Positions 23,744-40,640 of a DNA stretch of 64,000 nucleotides are shown here, one piece after another. Made by a program: the position numbers and the translations under genes. The stretch comes from Pseudisothecium myosuroides (lineage: Eukaryota > Streptophyta > Bryopsida > Hypnales > Lembophyllaceae). How positions within the stretch are numbered: the stretch's first letter is position 1; every line of letters starts with the position of its first letter. The stretch is from assembly GCA_951799445.1 (NCBI GenBank), contig OX637296.1, positions 20,770,001 to 20,834,000 of the forward strand, given 5' to 3'. The notes under the pieces are model-generated. The model was not told the origin of the DNA. It saw nothing but the letters and a program-made list of their open reading frames with translations, and did no database searches.

Positions 23744-24263
23744 TTAATTGTTGAATTTTCATTCCAATGATATATGTACTACCATATTTTTGTATGTAAA
23801 TTGTTTTCTACAAGTCAAATATGGTACCATTTATACAGTTCCCTACAAAATTTTGAAGTTAACGGATTGAAATGAGCTCCGTATGTCACAGTGCATGTAG
23901 ATGAAAATTTCCAATCCCTTCAAGACGTCTATCGACAACCAAGTCATCCACCAAAAACCTTGACGGATATGGCATTGCTAAAATGACATCCAAATGTAAC
24001 GTGTTAATTGTTGAATTTTCATTCCAATGATATACAGTATGCAGTGCCATATTTTTGTATGTAATTCATATTCTGTGAGTCAAATATGGTACCGTTTCTA
24101 CGGTTCCCTCCGCAGACTTTTTAAAAGGGTTGAAATCAGGTCCCTCTGCCTCAGTGCATGCGGACGGAAATTTTCAATCCAGCGACGCGTCCGTCGCCAA
24201 CCAAGTCATACGTCCGGCTGCCTTCACAGCAAGTGGCTCCCAGATGCTGTCCTCGCACTTGGC
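23744..24263 (+). repeat. 260-bp tandem duplication upstream of the receptor-kinase pseudogene
   Basis: TTAATTGTTGAATTTTCATT occurs at 23,744 and 24,004. The two units align over about 230 bp, up to the 'tgcatg(t/c)(a/g)ga(t/c)g' motif, and then diverge. Confidence 0.75.
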
Positions 24264-24854
24264 TTATCCTGCACGGAAGTGTACGGTAGTTTTAGTCAAC
24301 TCCGGGCTTCAAGGCCGCGCTCAACTCATATGTCGAAAAAAACTCGAAAACGCAACAATAGATAGTGATCAAAGGAAGCTCAAAAATGCAGTCAGTCAAT
24401 CGTCCTCAGTGGGTGGAAATATTGTTCGCCTTGTACTCAGAGTTTGGATGTCGAGCTCTGCACCGCATATGATGCTGCACAACACGCTCTCAGCATCTTC
24501 AAGTCAAGCGGCTTGTGACAAAATGTGCTTGAATTCCTTGCTTGAATTGCTACTCCATTGTGAGAGATAGAGAGACAGAACTAATACGGGTTTTTTTTGT
24601 TAGAATCGGCGTACATGAAGAGTCTGTTCTTACATGGTCAATGGCCTCTCCACTTTAGTTTTCGACGTCAATTTCGTTCAATTGGTCGCAAAATAATCCA
24701 CGACTTTGTCACTTGAAACGTACGTAGATTTATATCAGTGCCCAATTGAACGAGTTGACGATCTTTGTGCACGATGGAGGTTTTGATCTGAAGCAAGAAT
24801 AGAAGAAAGAAATCAAGCAGGCAAGCAAGGAAGCAAATAGTCGCCAAACATGCA
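24215..24854 (+). promoter_or_regulatory. Upstream region shared with the intact paralogue
   Basis: It matches about 53,390-54,069: 'gtcaactccgggct', 'aatgcagtcagtcaatcgtcct' and 'gaagagtctgttc' landmarks all recur in order. The region therefore belongs to the duplicated gene and should hold its promoter and 5' leader. No convincing TATA box could be assigned. Confidence 0.5.
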
Positions 24855-30209
<5,355 letters not shown>

Positions 30210-30690
30210 TACCTTTAGATGTGTTTGTTGACTAGAAGAAGCCAAATTTTTGGTATGGGAGTCAATGGTAAATCACGTTTCTTTCATTGTAGATACCAGA
30301 AAGTCATTTTTATATATTATATGTCAAAAGTTGAAGGAAAATTTAGATGTGACTTTAGAAAAAAAAAATCTACACTGTTTTGTAGCTTTAAATAATGAAT
30401 TCAAATAGATTTGAGCATAATAAAACAAGAATCCATTTGCTGTGATGTCTACATGTGTTGATTCACTAACTATATATGAAATCACCATTTTCATATGTTA
30501 CTCGGGTCATTCAGAACAGGTAACATAATTGCAGACCAATTCAAGGTCCAAGCTTATTATATAAGTTTGGACCCTAACCTAAGCACAAAATGCATTTGTG
30601 AACTTTACAATTCAACAATAAATGGAGGAAATTTGTTTGTATACACATAATGTCAGGTCGGGAAGGTTGGAATGCTTAGGAGACAATCAA
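30210..30690 (+). other. 3' flank shared with the paralogue
   Basis: The 'gttgattcactaactat', 'caccattttcatatgttac' and 'ggttggaatgcttagg' landmarks recur at 59,583-59,800, so the duplicated segment extends roughly 480 bp past the stop codon. Confidence 0.6.
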
Positions 30691-30879
30691 TGAGGCAATA
30701 CTTCTACCCACAAACATCTCGCTGCACACACAAACAGACTGGCATTGTGAATCAATTTGAAGAGTGTACAAGCTACTCATATTAGAACTGGAATTGACAA
30801 ATAGCACTTAGTATCTTTCTTGGCTACACTTGGGCGGAGGAAGTCAAATATAGCAAAAACAACAGTCTTTGTCACTTAT

Positions 30880-31804
30880 CCCCTAAAGTCCCGTTGTCCC
30901 CTCGAGGGACAAAATGGATTTTGGGCAAGCTTCTACGGTCTCAATATTTGTTGTAATTTTCTGAATTTTTATAGTAAAGATAGAGAATCACATTAGCTTT
31001 CCGAAAATGTAATTTTTATTTCAATAGGAGCCTGGGAGCAAAAGTTATGGCACAAAAATCCCAAATTTTAGTTCGGCAGGCAAAAAAAAAACCTCACAAA
31101 AACTTTAAATTAAATTTGTTTTAAATTTGGTTCATATAGATTTTATTTTTATCTACATGGAAAGCTTTGATTCATTCCATTTGGATTTGTTATGCAAAAG
31201 TTATGGACAATCTTATTTTTTGGGCAATTAGAACATCTTCTTGAAAAAATAACTTGTAGGATTCAATTCTGAACTCAATTTTGACAATTTAAAAAAAAAA
31301 AAGTTTTACAAGGTTAAGATTTCTTGCTAAAACAATCTCACCGTTGAAATTAGTCTATTTCAACTCTATCTTAGAGCTATTAATGGTTTAATTTTTCCTT
31401 CAATCTTGAATCTACTTCTATTTAACAATTTTTTAATAAGTAAAAACTGAGTGTTTCTTTTTGGAAATTTTTTTACTAGATTTTCAACTCAATTCTTCAT
31501 CATATAAAATTAGAAATTCAAAATCATCAGAGCAAAAATTTTAAGTTAAGAAGGTTCAAAGCCAAAAAATGTAGTTGAGCAAGGTGCAAAAAAACTTGAT
31601 TCCTTCACTTTAAATGCAAATATCTTGCAGTCTACATGGTCAAAGTTTCTGAAATTTCTTCCACACATTCTTACACTAGTCTAGTACAAGATCCTATGGT
31701 TAAATATGCAAAAAACTCATTTTTAAATTTTGTTTTGCTCTCTACTATAGAAATGGCAGTTTTAAGTGGTTTTTGATGGAAAAATGGCCTTGGGACTTTA
31801 GGGG
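30880..31804. mobile_element. TTAA-type element D, 925 bp
   Basis: The left flank is TTAT (30,876-30,879, one-base decay) then CCCCTAAAGTCCCGTTG. The right end is GGGACTTTAGGGG then TTAA (31,805-31,808). A subterminal palindrome GTCCCCTCGAGGGAC sits at 30,896-30,910. The interior is collinear with C and with B minus its nested insert. Confidence 0.82.
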
Positions 31805-31937
31805 TTAATACGTCTGTACCCAACGATCATCACCATGTTGGCCCAAGAGGAATCTTGAAAACGAGGTTGTAGACTGAGATTTAAACCAGAAACCGAGGTC
31901 ATAATCGAAAAAGGGAAAACACGTTGCACCAGCCGAA

Positions 31938-32195
31938 GTGGTGAAGTGCAGCGGCCAACATTCGACCGACATCAAAATGGAGTCGGAAGGATACGGCTGT
32001 GGAGTCCGTCAACTGATGTTATCCGCAGACTCCTCGAAACCAAGGGACGAAATCTGGAAGTCTAGCGCCCTGTTCATGGACATCAACAACAGAAGCAAAG
32101 CCGAGCAGACAGACAAAATCTACGGAGAATTGCAGAGCACATCCACGTTGCTACTTCAGGGAAATCCGATCACGCAAAAGAAGACGACATTTTAA
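31938..32195 (+). CDS. Unrecognised 85-codon open frame
   Basis: The frame starts MVKCSGQHSTDIKMESEGYG and ends ...NPITQKKTTF. It has a less AT-rich composition than the surrounding DNA. No domain, signal peptide or membrane segment is evident. It lies just upstream of the purine tract at 32,293, so it may be the decayed 3' coding end of a retroelement. It could equally be chance. Confidence 0.2.
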   Translation: MVKCSGQHSTDIKMESEGYGCGVRQLMLSADSSKPRDEIWKSSALFMDINNRSKAEQTDKIYGELQSTSTLLLQGNPITQKKTTF

Positions 32196-32292
32196 GCTAA
32201 AGAGAAATCACGTGCTTTCAAGAAGCACACACGTTTGGGGTGAATAGATTCACTTGCGCATAAATTTGGCAAGGGGACGAATTCCAGAATGC

Positions 32293-32331
32293 AAGGGGGA
32301 CAATGCAAACAAACTGTGGAAAGTACGAGGG
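32293..32331 (+). other. Polypurine-tract-like junction, second copy
   Basis: AAGGGGGACAATG followed by AAACAAACTGTGGAAAGTA matches 17,381-17,425. The following 350 bp are GC-richer than the surroundings and may be a solo or degraded LTR. Confidence 0.35.
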
Positions 32332-32676
32332 AACAACAATTGCGAGAGGGGGAGGACGTTACTTGGAAGCTCGAGATGAAGCCTCGGCCTTCTTAACCAA
32401 GCGCCGAAAAATGCAGGACAGAACTTAAACTGAAATGCAAGAAGAGCTGAAATCCTAACGCGTCGAAGTCTCAAGCACGCCTTGAAATGCGACCTAAACC
32501 CTGGTCGGTCAAAGCGATTCCCGTGTGCTTTCACTCCCCTGTGTAATCCTACCACAACGCTCTCTCTCTCGTGCTGCAGTAGCTGAACATCTCCTTCAGC
32601 GAAAGGTAAAGGATGAGATGTGTGGCCGACCTGAAGTAACAAGACAAAAAATTTCAAGCTGCCCTGACTTCTTTAA

Positions 32677-33245
32677 TCCTTAAACAACCACAAGGACGTT
32701 TTGTGTCCAATGGATGACAAAGAATCTTTGTACAACAGAACTGAACTCCTCTATGCAGTACTCTCTAAAGTAATAAAGGACTCTTGGGAAATATTGATTG
32801 TCGATCCCGGCTTAACAATATGAACCACATACAAACATCATGATGGCAAATGTCCCTTCCTAATGTAATAACCAGGGCTTTTTTTTCGCACTGTAGATGA
32901 ACAATGAAGCCCCTTTGTGCCCTCTGTTTGTTGGTCAATATTTGGAGGGAGCCAAGCACAGTGGCTGAAATCTGTCAGAGGAAGTTGGAATCTAGCGAAA
33001 TTTTGCCCAAAAAAAAGCCCTGGTAATAACCTCTTTAATGTAATGGTTAGACCAGTCCCAATGCTATTACTTTAGAGAGGTTCAGTTGTATATAGAATAT
33101 AGTGTAAATGTTCACCTTTGGGATTTTGTGCAAAAAAGAGAGATCTTGCACAATAGTTTGACCTCCAATGAATACTTTTGGATTGTTTAAAGTAAACAGT
33201 ATCAAAAGGGATGATTTCCATGGTCACCAGCCCAGCGTTTAAGGG
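32677..33245. mobile_element. TTAA-type element J (CCCTTRAACG family), 569 bp
   Basis: It is flanked by TTAA at 32,673-32,676 and 33,246-33,249. The left end TCCTTAAACAACC and the right end CGTTTAAGGG match the 222-bp element at 53,015-53,236, as do the subterminal parts (GTGTCCAATGGATGACA; AAAGGGATGATTTCCATGGT). The extra length is a nested inverted-repeat insertion. Confidence 0.7.
32761..33079. mobile_element. Nested inverted-repeat element within J
   Basis: CTCTCTAAAGTAATA at the left pairs with TATTACTTTAGAGAG at the right, about 320 bp overall. The flanking ACTGAAC/GTTCAGT words also pair, so the true ends may lie slightly further out. No target duplication was resolved. Confidence 0.5.
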
Positions 33246-33249
33246 TTAA

Positions 33250-34329
33250 GAAATTATCGCACGTGTGAACATCAAGTAAAAAAATATACCGCAATGTTAT
33301 TTGAAATACACTTGTATTGAATATGTACCATTATAATGAGAAAAGAGTTGCCTTAGTGACAATGTAGCCGCATTTCTAAGGTAGCCATTTCTAAAGGGCC
33401 CATTCCTGGTCATCCCCCATTTTTACAACATAGGGTGGTCTATTTCCATGTAGATAGAGATGAGTTAATGATAAGTTATGACGCATTATGATTGGGAATA
33501 GGACTCCTGTTTGGTAAGGTGGCAACTTGTCAATTTTGCAACCAACCCTTGGTTAGATTTATGATGACCTATATAACTAATATGGGGCAAACAAAATCTT
33601 CATCTAGAAAATTCATGGTAATTTTGTTTTGGGAAAAAAAATTGTGAAAATTATAGAATCCTTCTTAAATCTATTTCTATACACGGGAAAAAATTTCAAT
33701 CAACATACCCATGCTTTAAATATGCTCAATTGCATAATTAAGTAGTCAAAATGGATTGGCTATCTTAATGACCATTCTTTTGGAATGCCAAAAGATGTGA
33801 CCTTGTTTTTAGAAAATACATGAACAAATTTGTTGATAAGAATGGAAGGCAGCCCAACCTCAGGTTTGACCTTATCAAGTGGTCCTATGTTGGCTTTTGG
33901 TCTAAATTTGAGGAGGCTTTAAATGGGCACAAACTAATTTGAAGAAGTTTGAGTAGGACCTCACTTGAAAAGCAAGTCAATGCTACAAGGATAGAGCCTG
34001 TTGTTGTATTGGAGAATTGTTTAGAGCATCTCCACTCTAACCCTTCAATACCATTTGCAAAATCTTTTGATTTATATGGAAGTAGAACTTGAAAATACTA
34101 TCATTATTTGGAAGTACATTAGAAAATCACATAAACTAGACACATAAAAATTTGGAATTAGACATTACACATTACATGATTGAATCATCAGACCATGAAG
34201 GATTGATGCAAAATTTGTTGTTGACTTGGAAAATCATCCCAAAAATTAGTGAAGTCAATAACAAATTTCATCAAATTTTCATGCAATCCCTTTGTCACTA
34301 TTTTTCTTTGCCTTGCAATGGAAATTCAA
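33250..34329. other. AT-rich DNA with MITE remnants
   Basis: GGCCCATTCCTGGTCATCCC at about 33,400 resembles the terminus of the element at 41,811-42,201. GAGCATCTCCA at 34,024 resembles a Tourist-like end. No partner ends were found. No gene is recognised. Confidence 0.4.
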
Positions 34330-35110
34330 TGGCTGTCATAAGTTTTCATATACTTCAATAATTGCCATAACTAATTGAAAAATTAGTTTTTTCCAACAAA
34401 CTGTAGACATGTTGAGGTAGAACTAGCATACTTGTATAAACTGATATTTTTAAAATTTCATAAACATTTTTTTTATTTTTTCCAATTTCATCAAATTTAT
34501 AAGTGAAGAAAACTATTAATACAAGTAGATTTTTTCAAGATTTTTTAGCTTGTGGAATGAGAATTCTTTTTGAAATTTTGAAGTAAGAATTTTACAAATT
34601 TTAAAGTTTTATTGAGTGAAATGCCATTCTAAAATAGAACTCTAAATACTTATGTTTTTATAATTTACTCCAAAATACTCCAAAACCAAACAAAAATATT
34701 ATGTATAAATATTTTATACACTTTTCAAAATTTCCACAATTTTTTGGAGATTTTTGGAGTAAATTATAAAAACTATAAATACTTCAAATCAAATTTTAGT
34801 CAATGATATTTCACTCAATAAAATTTCGAAATAAATTCATATAACAAAATTTTAAAAAGAATTCTCATTCTACTTCCAAAAAAATTTGAAAAAATTTACT
34901 TGTATAAATTTTTTTATTTCACTATTAAATTTGATTAAATTTGAAAAAATCCAAACCTATTTTTAAAACATTTTTAAATTTTATTATATGAGTAGGTGTG
35001 TTGCTTCACTTGCTTGCACTACAACATATGAAAATTTTGTTAAAAATCTCACTAATTCCCCAATTAGCTATGACAATTTTTGCAAGTGTACATAACCTTT
35101 TAAAAGCCAT
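34330..35110. repeat. Long AT-rich foldback
   Basis: The two halves pair around a centre near 34,700-34,715. ATGAGAATTCTTTTTGAAATTT (34,557-34,578) pairs with its complement near 34,850-34,870, and TTTATAATTTACTCCAAAA (34,656) with its complement near 34,755. The arms are about 350 bp and diverged. No open frame is present. It is probably a foldback transposon. Confidence 0.7.
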
Positions 35111-36289
35111 AATATCTTGGCTACCCAATAGGGTTTTTTTTTTTTCATTTTTGAAGAAGTGCCATAGTGGCGATATAAAATGTTATAGTGGTGCTCCAAA
35201 TTGCAACATTCATCCACTTATTGGATGTATAGTATGGTTTTCATCCACAATTAGGCGATTTCATCTAAAATATTTTTTAATTTCAAAGTTGTCTGGCGAT
35301 TTCATCCAATTTTTTTGGCATTTTTTATAACCTTTTTTAGCCAGATTTTTTTTTTTTGTGCAATCTGGCACCAGAAAGCCAAAAAAAAAAGCCCTGCTAC
35401 CCAATATCCAAATCTAGATATTTTTTTTTGTCTATTTTATGAAAAAAAAATTAATGACTAATAAGCAGCATAACTGTATCAACTATCTAGAATTTATTTT
35501 TGAATAAGCAATTAGGTAGATAGGACTTATTCCATTCTCAAAACCAATTCCATTCCTTAGAAAATGCACATATATAAAACTTTGCTTCCATGTTTTTTCC
35601 CAACATCAATTGACTAATTACACCATTGTTTTAGGATTATGATTAGAGCATCCCACACCTGAGATGGTAGGATGGGACAGCAAGCCTCATTTGTCGTGCA
35701 GGTTGAATGAGCCCAGTCCGTGTGCCCCATGGCAACACAGGCTGAAAATATGGGGAACCGGGTTTGCACGGTCCCCAGAGTGCTAGTTCATGAATGCAGA
35801 CTTGACAAAGGCATTCATTATTCACAAAGTTCCTCGAAATTTGTAAACAAGGACAAAGGCTCCCCATACCACACCTTGGCAAGACAATCCATTTGCCCGT
35901 GCACTCATCAAATTGTGCCATGGCTGGCCATTTTTTCAGCCTTATGGCGTTTGCCGTAGGACAATTAAATTGATCTGGCTCAGTAAGTGGCCGAGTCTGC
36001 GTTACATCAGAAAAGTTGGGCCAGATTGTTTTGGTGCCATTTTGACACCAAAGGCTGCATATAGGTCATTTTAGTGTCATTTTATCCATACTAGGTTGGT
36101 ACAGAGGTTGGCACCAAACTAACTTAATTGCATTTCAATGCACCATTGTGGCACCATGTTCACATGCCTTGAAGTTCCTGATGTACTTGCTGAGCTGCCG
36201 TGCGAATGCTTTTAGCACCTTGGAATGTCACTTCAGAATGTTGGATATATAGATAAGTCAAGTTTGATATTTGTTTATATTATTTACTA
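35111..36289. other. Intergenic DNA, one possible Tourist-like end
   Basis: GAGCATCCCACACCTGAG at 35,646 resembles the end of the element at 52,126. The segment 35,650-36,000 is relatively GC-rich with no conserved frame. No gene is recognised. Confidence 0.4.
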
Positions 36290-36980
36290 GTTCCCACAGT
36301 ACAATCATTGTATAGTTTACAGCAACCCCTCCTTTGCATGAAGAAACACAAATTTTCCTTTAGTTTTCCAAAACAAAATTTTAAACTCAAAAATATTTCT
36401 AAATTATGGAAGAAAATGTAAAAGGCTGAATACATGACCACCTATCCAAATGGATCAAATGGATTAAATCATGAAATTGGTTTGCATCAATGTGCATTAA
36501 ACCTTATAAATACGTTGCGGACCTAAACGGCCTAATAGATGACTTGGTCATTGGTGCCATGTCTTTGAGGGTTAATGATATACAGAATAGTGAATTAGGT
36601 TGCCTTTACAATTAAGTTGCCTTACCTCAAGAAAGGTATCTTATACTTTACAAGCCATCAAAGTCAACAAATACTTCTACAAATATTTTCATTTGTACAC
36701 ATAGAGGTTCATGAGTCCCAATTACAACAATATCTAATTCAAAAGTAGTGCATTCTTATACAAGAAATTGTAAACATTTCTATAGTGCCAAATGACGAGA
36801 AATGAGTGAGCGGCAACGTAATTTCACTATTTAGTGTAAATGGCAACTTCCTCCCTTCTTGCAATCCCAATTCTTTTCAAATTTCTTACATCCCTATTTT
36901 CATGGCAAAAAATCGTTAACTCAAAGGTTTGGAAATTGAAATGAGGTCCTTCTCTCCCAGTGCACATGGATAAAAATGTA
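36290..36980. repeat. Dispersed repeat, uninterrupted copy
   Basis: It matches 22,495-22,804 and then sequence near 23,870-23,930, the flanks on either side of element C. Confidence 0.55.
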
Positions 36981-37315
36981 AGACACTAAAATTAGGTATT
37001 TGAATTTTACTATATTGCATCACTTATTACATTTCTTTCTAACCCTACTTACAAACATTCAACTGCAAGAATAAACATAAGGTAGAAGGTGCTAATATTA
37101 GACCTAGTAAAAAATGACCTTTCAATAAATCTATAATATTTAAAGGATGACGTTTGATTTTTCAATGTATTGATGTTGAAAATTTTTAAATAGAAGGCTT
37201 TTGGATCACTTCCGATTTCAAATTTACATTAAAAAAAATCCAGAAATGTGACACTATTGTAGAAGGCTTGTAGGATCAACACAATCATATTCATTTTTAG
37301 AATGAAAGGTAGTTT

Positions 37316-37627
37316 ACTCTAAAAGCGATTGTGTTCTAAAAGCAATCATGACATAGAGGTACATTTTTCTTTCTTTCAATATATCAACGGTGTACATTTC
37401 AAGAGATGGTCGCTTTTAGTGGCTAGTGCGTGCGTTTCAACTTCAAAAATTCATTACTAATTCTACAAAAGGTCCAAAAAATATGAAATGACTTGGGTAA
37501 GATGCCAATTCCATTTTTCTTCCTAAGAAAATTTACTGCAAATTCTTTCAAAAAGTTTTGATTCACTCAAGGATTCATTGAAAAGGCAATCATCTCTTAA
37601 ATGGTTGCTATAAGAGTAAACTACCTT
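37316..37627. mobile_element. MITE with AAGGTAGTTTACTCT ends, 312 bp
   Basis: AAGGTAGTTTACTCT and its complement AGAGTAAACTACCTT delimit the element. GCGATTGTG and related words continue the pairing inward. It is the same family as 43,239-43,648. No target duplication is clear. Confidence 0.7.
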
Positions 37628-37845
37628 AAATCTTCTTAACATCAATAATTGTCTTCTAACTTTTCAGCCCACAAATTTTGGTTCTATAGATAAGGTACAT
37701 ATCCCCCAAATGGTCCCCAACTCAATTGCAACCCCTACTATTAGGGTTTAAATGAATTGTGACCTCTTTGCATTCTAATGTAGTAAAACTATAAAGGATT
37801 ACCTTAAGAGTCAATTTGGAGTTGAAGGGGGTGGACTTGGATTAA

Positions 37846-38413
37846 CCCCTAAAGGACCAGAGGGGTGTCCAGATTTCCAAAATTGCAAAGATCTATTATA
37901 AAATGCAACTTAGAAGAATATTTTAATGATGACTTTCAAACAATAGATGTAAAATGCTATTTCTAGATCACATATGTACGGTTAGATCAACAAAAACACA
38001 TACCAATATTTTTCAATAAAATTTGAAGCCAAAAATTGGAAATTCCTTCTAAAATCAATTGTAGATTGAATATTTATGATTTTTAAAATATTTTTTTTCC
38101 TATAAGTTTAAAACATTGAGTTCTAATTATACTAATTTTTGAAGATTTTTATTTGATTTTTTGATTCCAGTCATTTTTGAAGGGTCATTTTTTGAATTGA
38201 AAAAGTTACTTTTTGAGGCTAGACCTCCCGATACCTTTTTAATTACAGAATATTTGCAAAGCAAAATCTTGATAACCTGAACCGTACAAATGTTAAAGAA
38301 TTAATATAAGAATCTTGGATAAATTTGATGGATGAAAAAACGCATTTCGGTGAGTTTGGGACGTGTTTCCGTTCATTCATTGTTCAAAATCTGCACTCAT
38401 GGTCCTTTAGGGG
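37846..38413. mobile_element. TTAA-type element E, 568 bp
   Basis: It is flanked by perfect TTAA at 37,842-37,845 and 38,414-38,417. Ends are CCCCTAAAGGACCA and TGGTCCTTTAGGGG (14-bp perfect inverted repeat). The interior is unlike A-D. The other arm of the palindrome (about 40,545-40,560) and 41,010-41,020 have the uninserted site, reading TTGA in place of TTAA. Confidence 0.85.
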
Positions 38414-38856
38414 TTAAATAATCATCAATGTAGACCCATGGGCACATGCTCCTTCATTATTACACTACCATTTGAAGGAACACTTTTGAATTACCATTAC
38501 AACCATGGAGAGACTCCAAAGAACCACAAGAGAATCTCAAAGGATGAGAATAGCCCCCCCCCCCCAAAGGAACAACAATGAGGTACTGGAGCTACATCTT
38601 TTTGCTTTGACCACCTATAATGTGTCTTTTTTTTACTGGAAAATGAGTTGACTGCAATACATGTGAAAAACTCTCTTTTTAGTGACAACCAAAAAAAAAT
38701 GTGAAGTCGATCAAGTCTAAATATATGCAACGGCAACAGGGACCACAATGAGTATACAGACCTCATGCAAACCTTAGCATGCACTATACTGGAGTGGACT
38801 GTCAATTGTCACTCGTTCGGTAACTCTATATAAACCTTCTAATCCCACTCCATATC

Positions 38857-38947
38857 GGAGCTGATGCATTAACCTAAAGTAAATTCTCTTCCACTGGAAC
38901 TGGTCACTTCAGGGACGAGGTCCCGGGTTCAATACCTGGCAGCTCCA
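38857..38947 (+). ncRNA. tRNA-like transcription unit, copy 1
   Basis: The unit opens with GGAGCTG and closes with CAGCTCC plus A, a perfect 7-bp acceptor-like stem. Before it lies a T-arm-like CCGGGTTCAATACCTGG that also fits a Pol III B box, and a GGGAC-GAG-GTCCC hairpin. TATATAA lies about 30 bp upstream (38,827-38,833) and CTTTTTC follows at 38,954-38,960. No credible anticodon arm can be drawn, so it is not called a tRNA gene. It is probably Pol III-transcribed if active. Confidence 0.55.
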
Positions 38948-39614
38948 CAACAACTTTTTCATCCGTTGCCAAAGTAAAATAAAAGTAAAAGTAATCTTTA
39001 ATTTTTTAATTCATAGAAGCTTCAAAATTCAATACCTTTTTTTGCCGTGAATCGGAATGCCACAAAACAAAGTCTGTGCACCCCTCCTTACAAAGGACTT
39101 TAATTTCCAACAATATAAAAAATGTGGCTTTTTTACCATGAAATTTTTGTCATGGGAACATCATTATGTTATAACATGTGTGCCAAATTTCAAAGTCAAA
39201 AGATTCACCAATAAAAAGGTATTCAAAATCTATCAACATGTGTAGTTGTGAGAAAATGGGCACATCTAGATTCTTGCCTAAAATGAGGATGTTAATTTTG
39301 AGAATTTTCAAAAGTGTGGACATAAGAAAGATACCAAAATTATCAAATTTCCTAAGTGATGCAATTGTAGCAAAAATCAATACTTGAAATGATGTTGTTT
39401 GTTTCTTTGTTTTCCAAAACCGTGCATCCCCCGGTTATATTTTTGATATTGTTGGAAATTAAAGTCCTCTGTAAGGAGGGGTGCACAGACTTTGTTTTGT
39501 GGCATTCCGATTCACGGCAAAAAAAGGTATTGAATTTTGAAGCTTCCATGAATTAAAAAATTAAAGATTACTTTTACTTTTATTTTACTTTGGCAACGGA
39601 TGAAAAAGTTGTTG

Positions 39615-39705
39615 TGGAGCTGCCAGGTATTGAACCCGGGACCTCGTCCCTGAAGTGACCAGTTCCAGTGGAAGAGAATTTACTTTAGGTTAATGCATCA
39701 GCTCC
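39615..39705 (-). ncRNA. tRNA-like transcription unit, copy 2
   Basis: This is the mirror of copy 1 in the opposite palindrome arm: the same 91-nt length, acceptor-like stem, T-arm-like motif and TATATAA (about 39,729-39,735). GAAAAAGTT at 39,602-39,610 reads as a T-run terminator on this strand. Confidence 0.55.
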
Positions 39706-39776
39706 GACATGGAGTGGGATTAGAAGGTTTATATAGAGTTACCAAACGAGTGACAATTGACAGTCCACTCCAGTAT

Positions 39777-40156
39777 AAGGTAGATCCCCCATTTCCGATC
39801 ACTTAAGCAAATCGGACCATGTACAACATCGGGAAAATCAAGAAATAAATTTTCCCGTGTGCAGAAATACATTTGATAAGGATTCCGTACTTTTGGAGAC
39901 CTTCATTCTTCCAAACGAAATTACTATAAATTTTAAACAGAAAGATTCTGTTTGCCCTCAAACTGTGATATAGGGTATTCCATTTCCGACCGACGTATGC
40001 TTCAAACCCTATGGCCAATCACCAAGCTTCAGGAGTCATCAAGAGTCATCATTTTTTGGTGTCCAGTTGATTGGAAATAGAGCACAGTGTGTTTTGGAAA
40101 CAAACCACCCTATTCTACAGAAATGGGATACTGATTGGAAATGGGGGATCTACCTT
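39777..40156. mobile_element. MITE with AAGGTAGATCCCCCATTTCC ends, 380 bp
   Basis: AAGGTAGATCCCCCATTTCC and its complement flank the insert, which interrupts the right palindrome arm. The left arm reads straight across the site. The target duplication is unclear (possibly GTA). Confidence 0.75.
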
Positions 40157-40640
40157 AGTACATGCTAAGGTTTGCATGAGGTCTGTATACTCATTGTGGT
40201 CCCTGTTGCCGTTGCATATATTTAGACTTGATCGACTTCACATTTTTTTTGGTTGTCACTAAAAAGAGAGTTTTTCACATGTATTGCAGTCAACTCATTT
40301 TCCAGTAAAAAAAAGACACATTATAGGTGGTCAAAGCAAAAAGATGTAGCTCCAGTACCTCATTGTTGTTCCTTTGGGGGGACAGCTATTCTCATCCTTT
40401 GAGATTCTCTTGTGGTTCTTTGGAGTCTCTCCATGGTTGTAATGGTAATTCAAAAGTGTTCCTTCAAATGGTAGTGTAATAATGAAGGAGTATGTGCCTA
40501 TGGGTCTAAACCGCACGGGGGGGTCCTCAAAGTTATAAAACAATGACTATTCAATCCAATTCCACCCCCTTCAACCCCAATTCAACTCTGAAGGTGTTAG
40601 AGTGTCAATCTTTTACGGGTTTACTACCTTAGAATGCAAA

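Larger units (their letters stand above)
37790..40640. repeat. Large inverted repeat (palindrome), arms over 1 kb
   Basis: The left arm (about 37,790-39,112) and right arm (about 39,444-40,640) are reverse complements around a loop of about 330 bp. They share GTGCACCCCTCCTTACA, the tRNA-like unit, CATGCAAACC(T)TAGCATG and AGAGACTCCAAAGAACCACA. The left arm was later hit by a TTAA element (37,846-38,413) and the right arm by a MITE (39,777-40,156), each missing from the other arm. There is no coding sequence. Confidence 0.85.

Noticed and set aside
24130..24570. 146-codon open frame upstream of the receptor-kinase pseudogene
   Set aside because: Part of the frame is shared with the paralogous upstream region, but there it stops after QSSL and lacks the same start. 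It lies in the shared promoter/leader region. Without splice evidence it is treated as non-coding.
32250..32657. 135-codon open frame on the minus strand
   Set aside because: It reads antisense through the PPT-like and possible LTR region and contains no recognisable domain. Open by composition only.
38857..38947. Ordinary tRNA gene
   Set aside because: The acceptor stem and T-arm-like parts fit, but no 5-bp anticodon stem with a 7-nt loop can be drawn and the middle is not conserved between copies.
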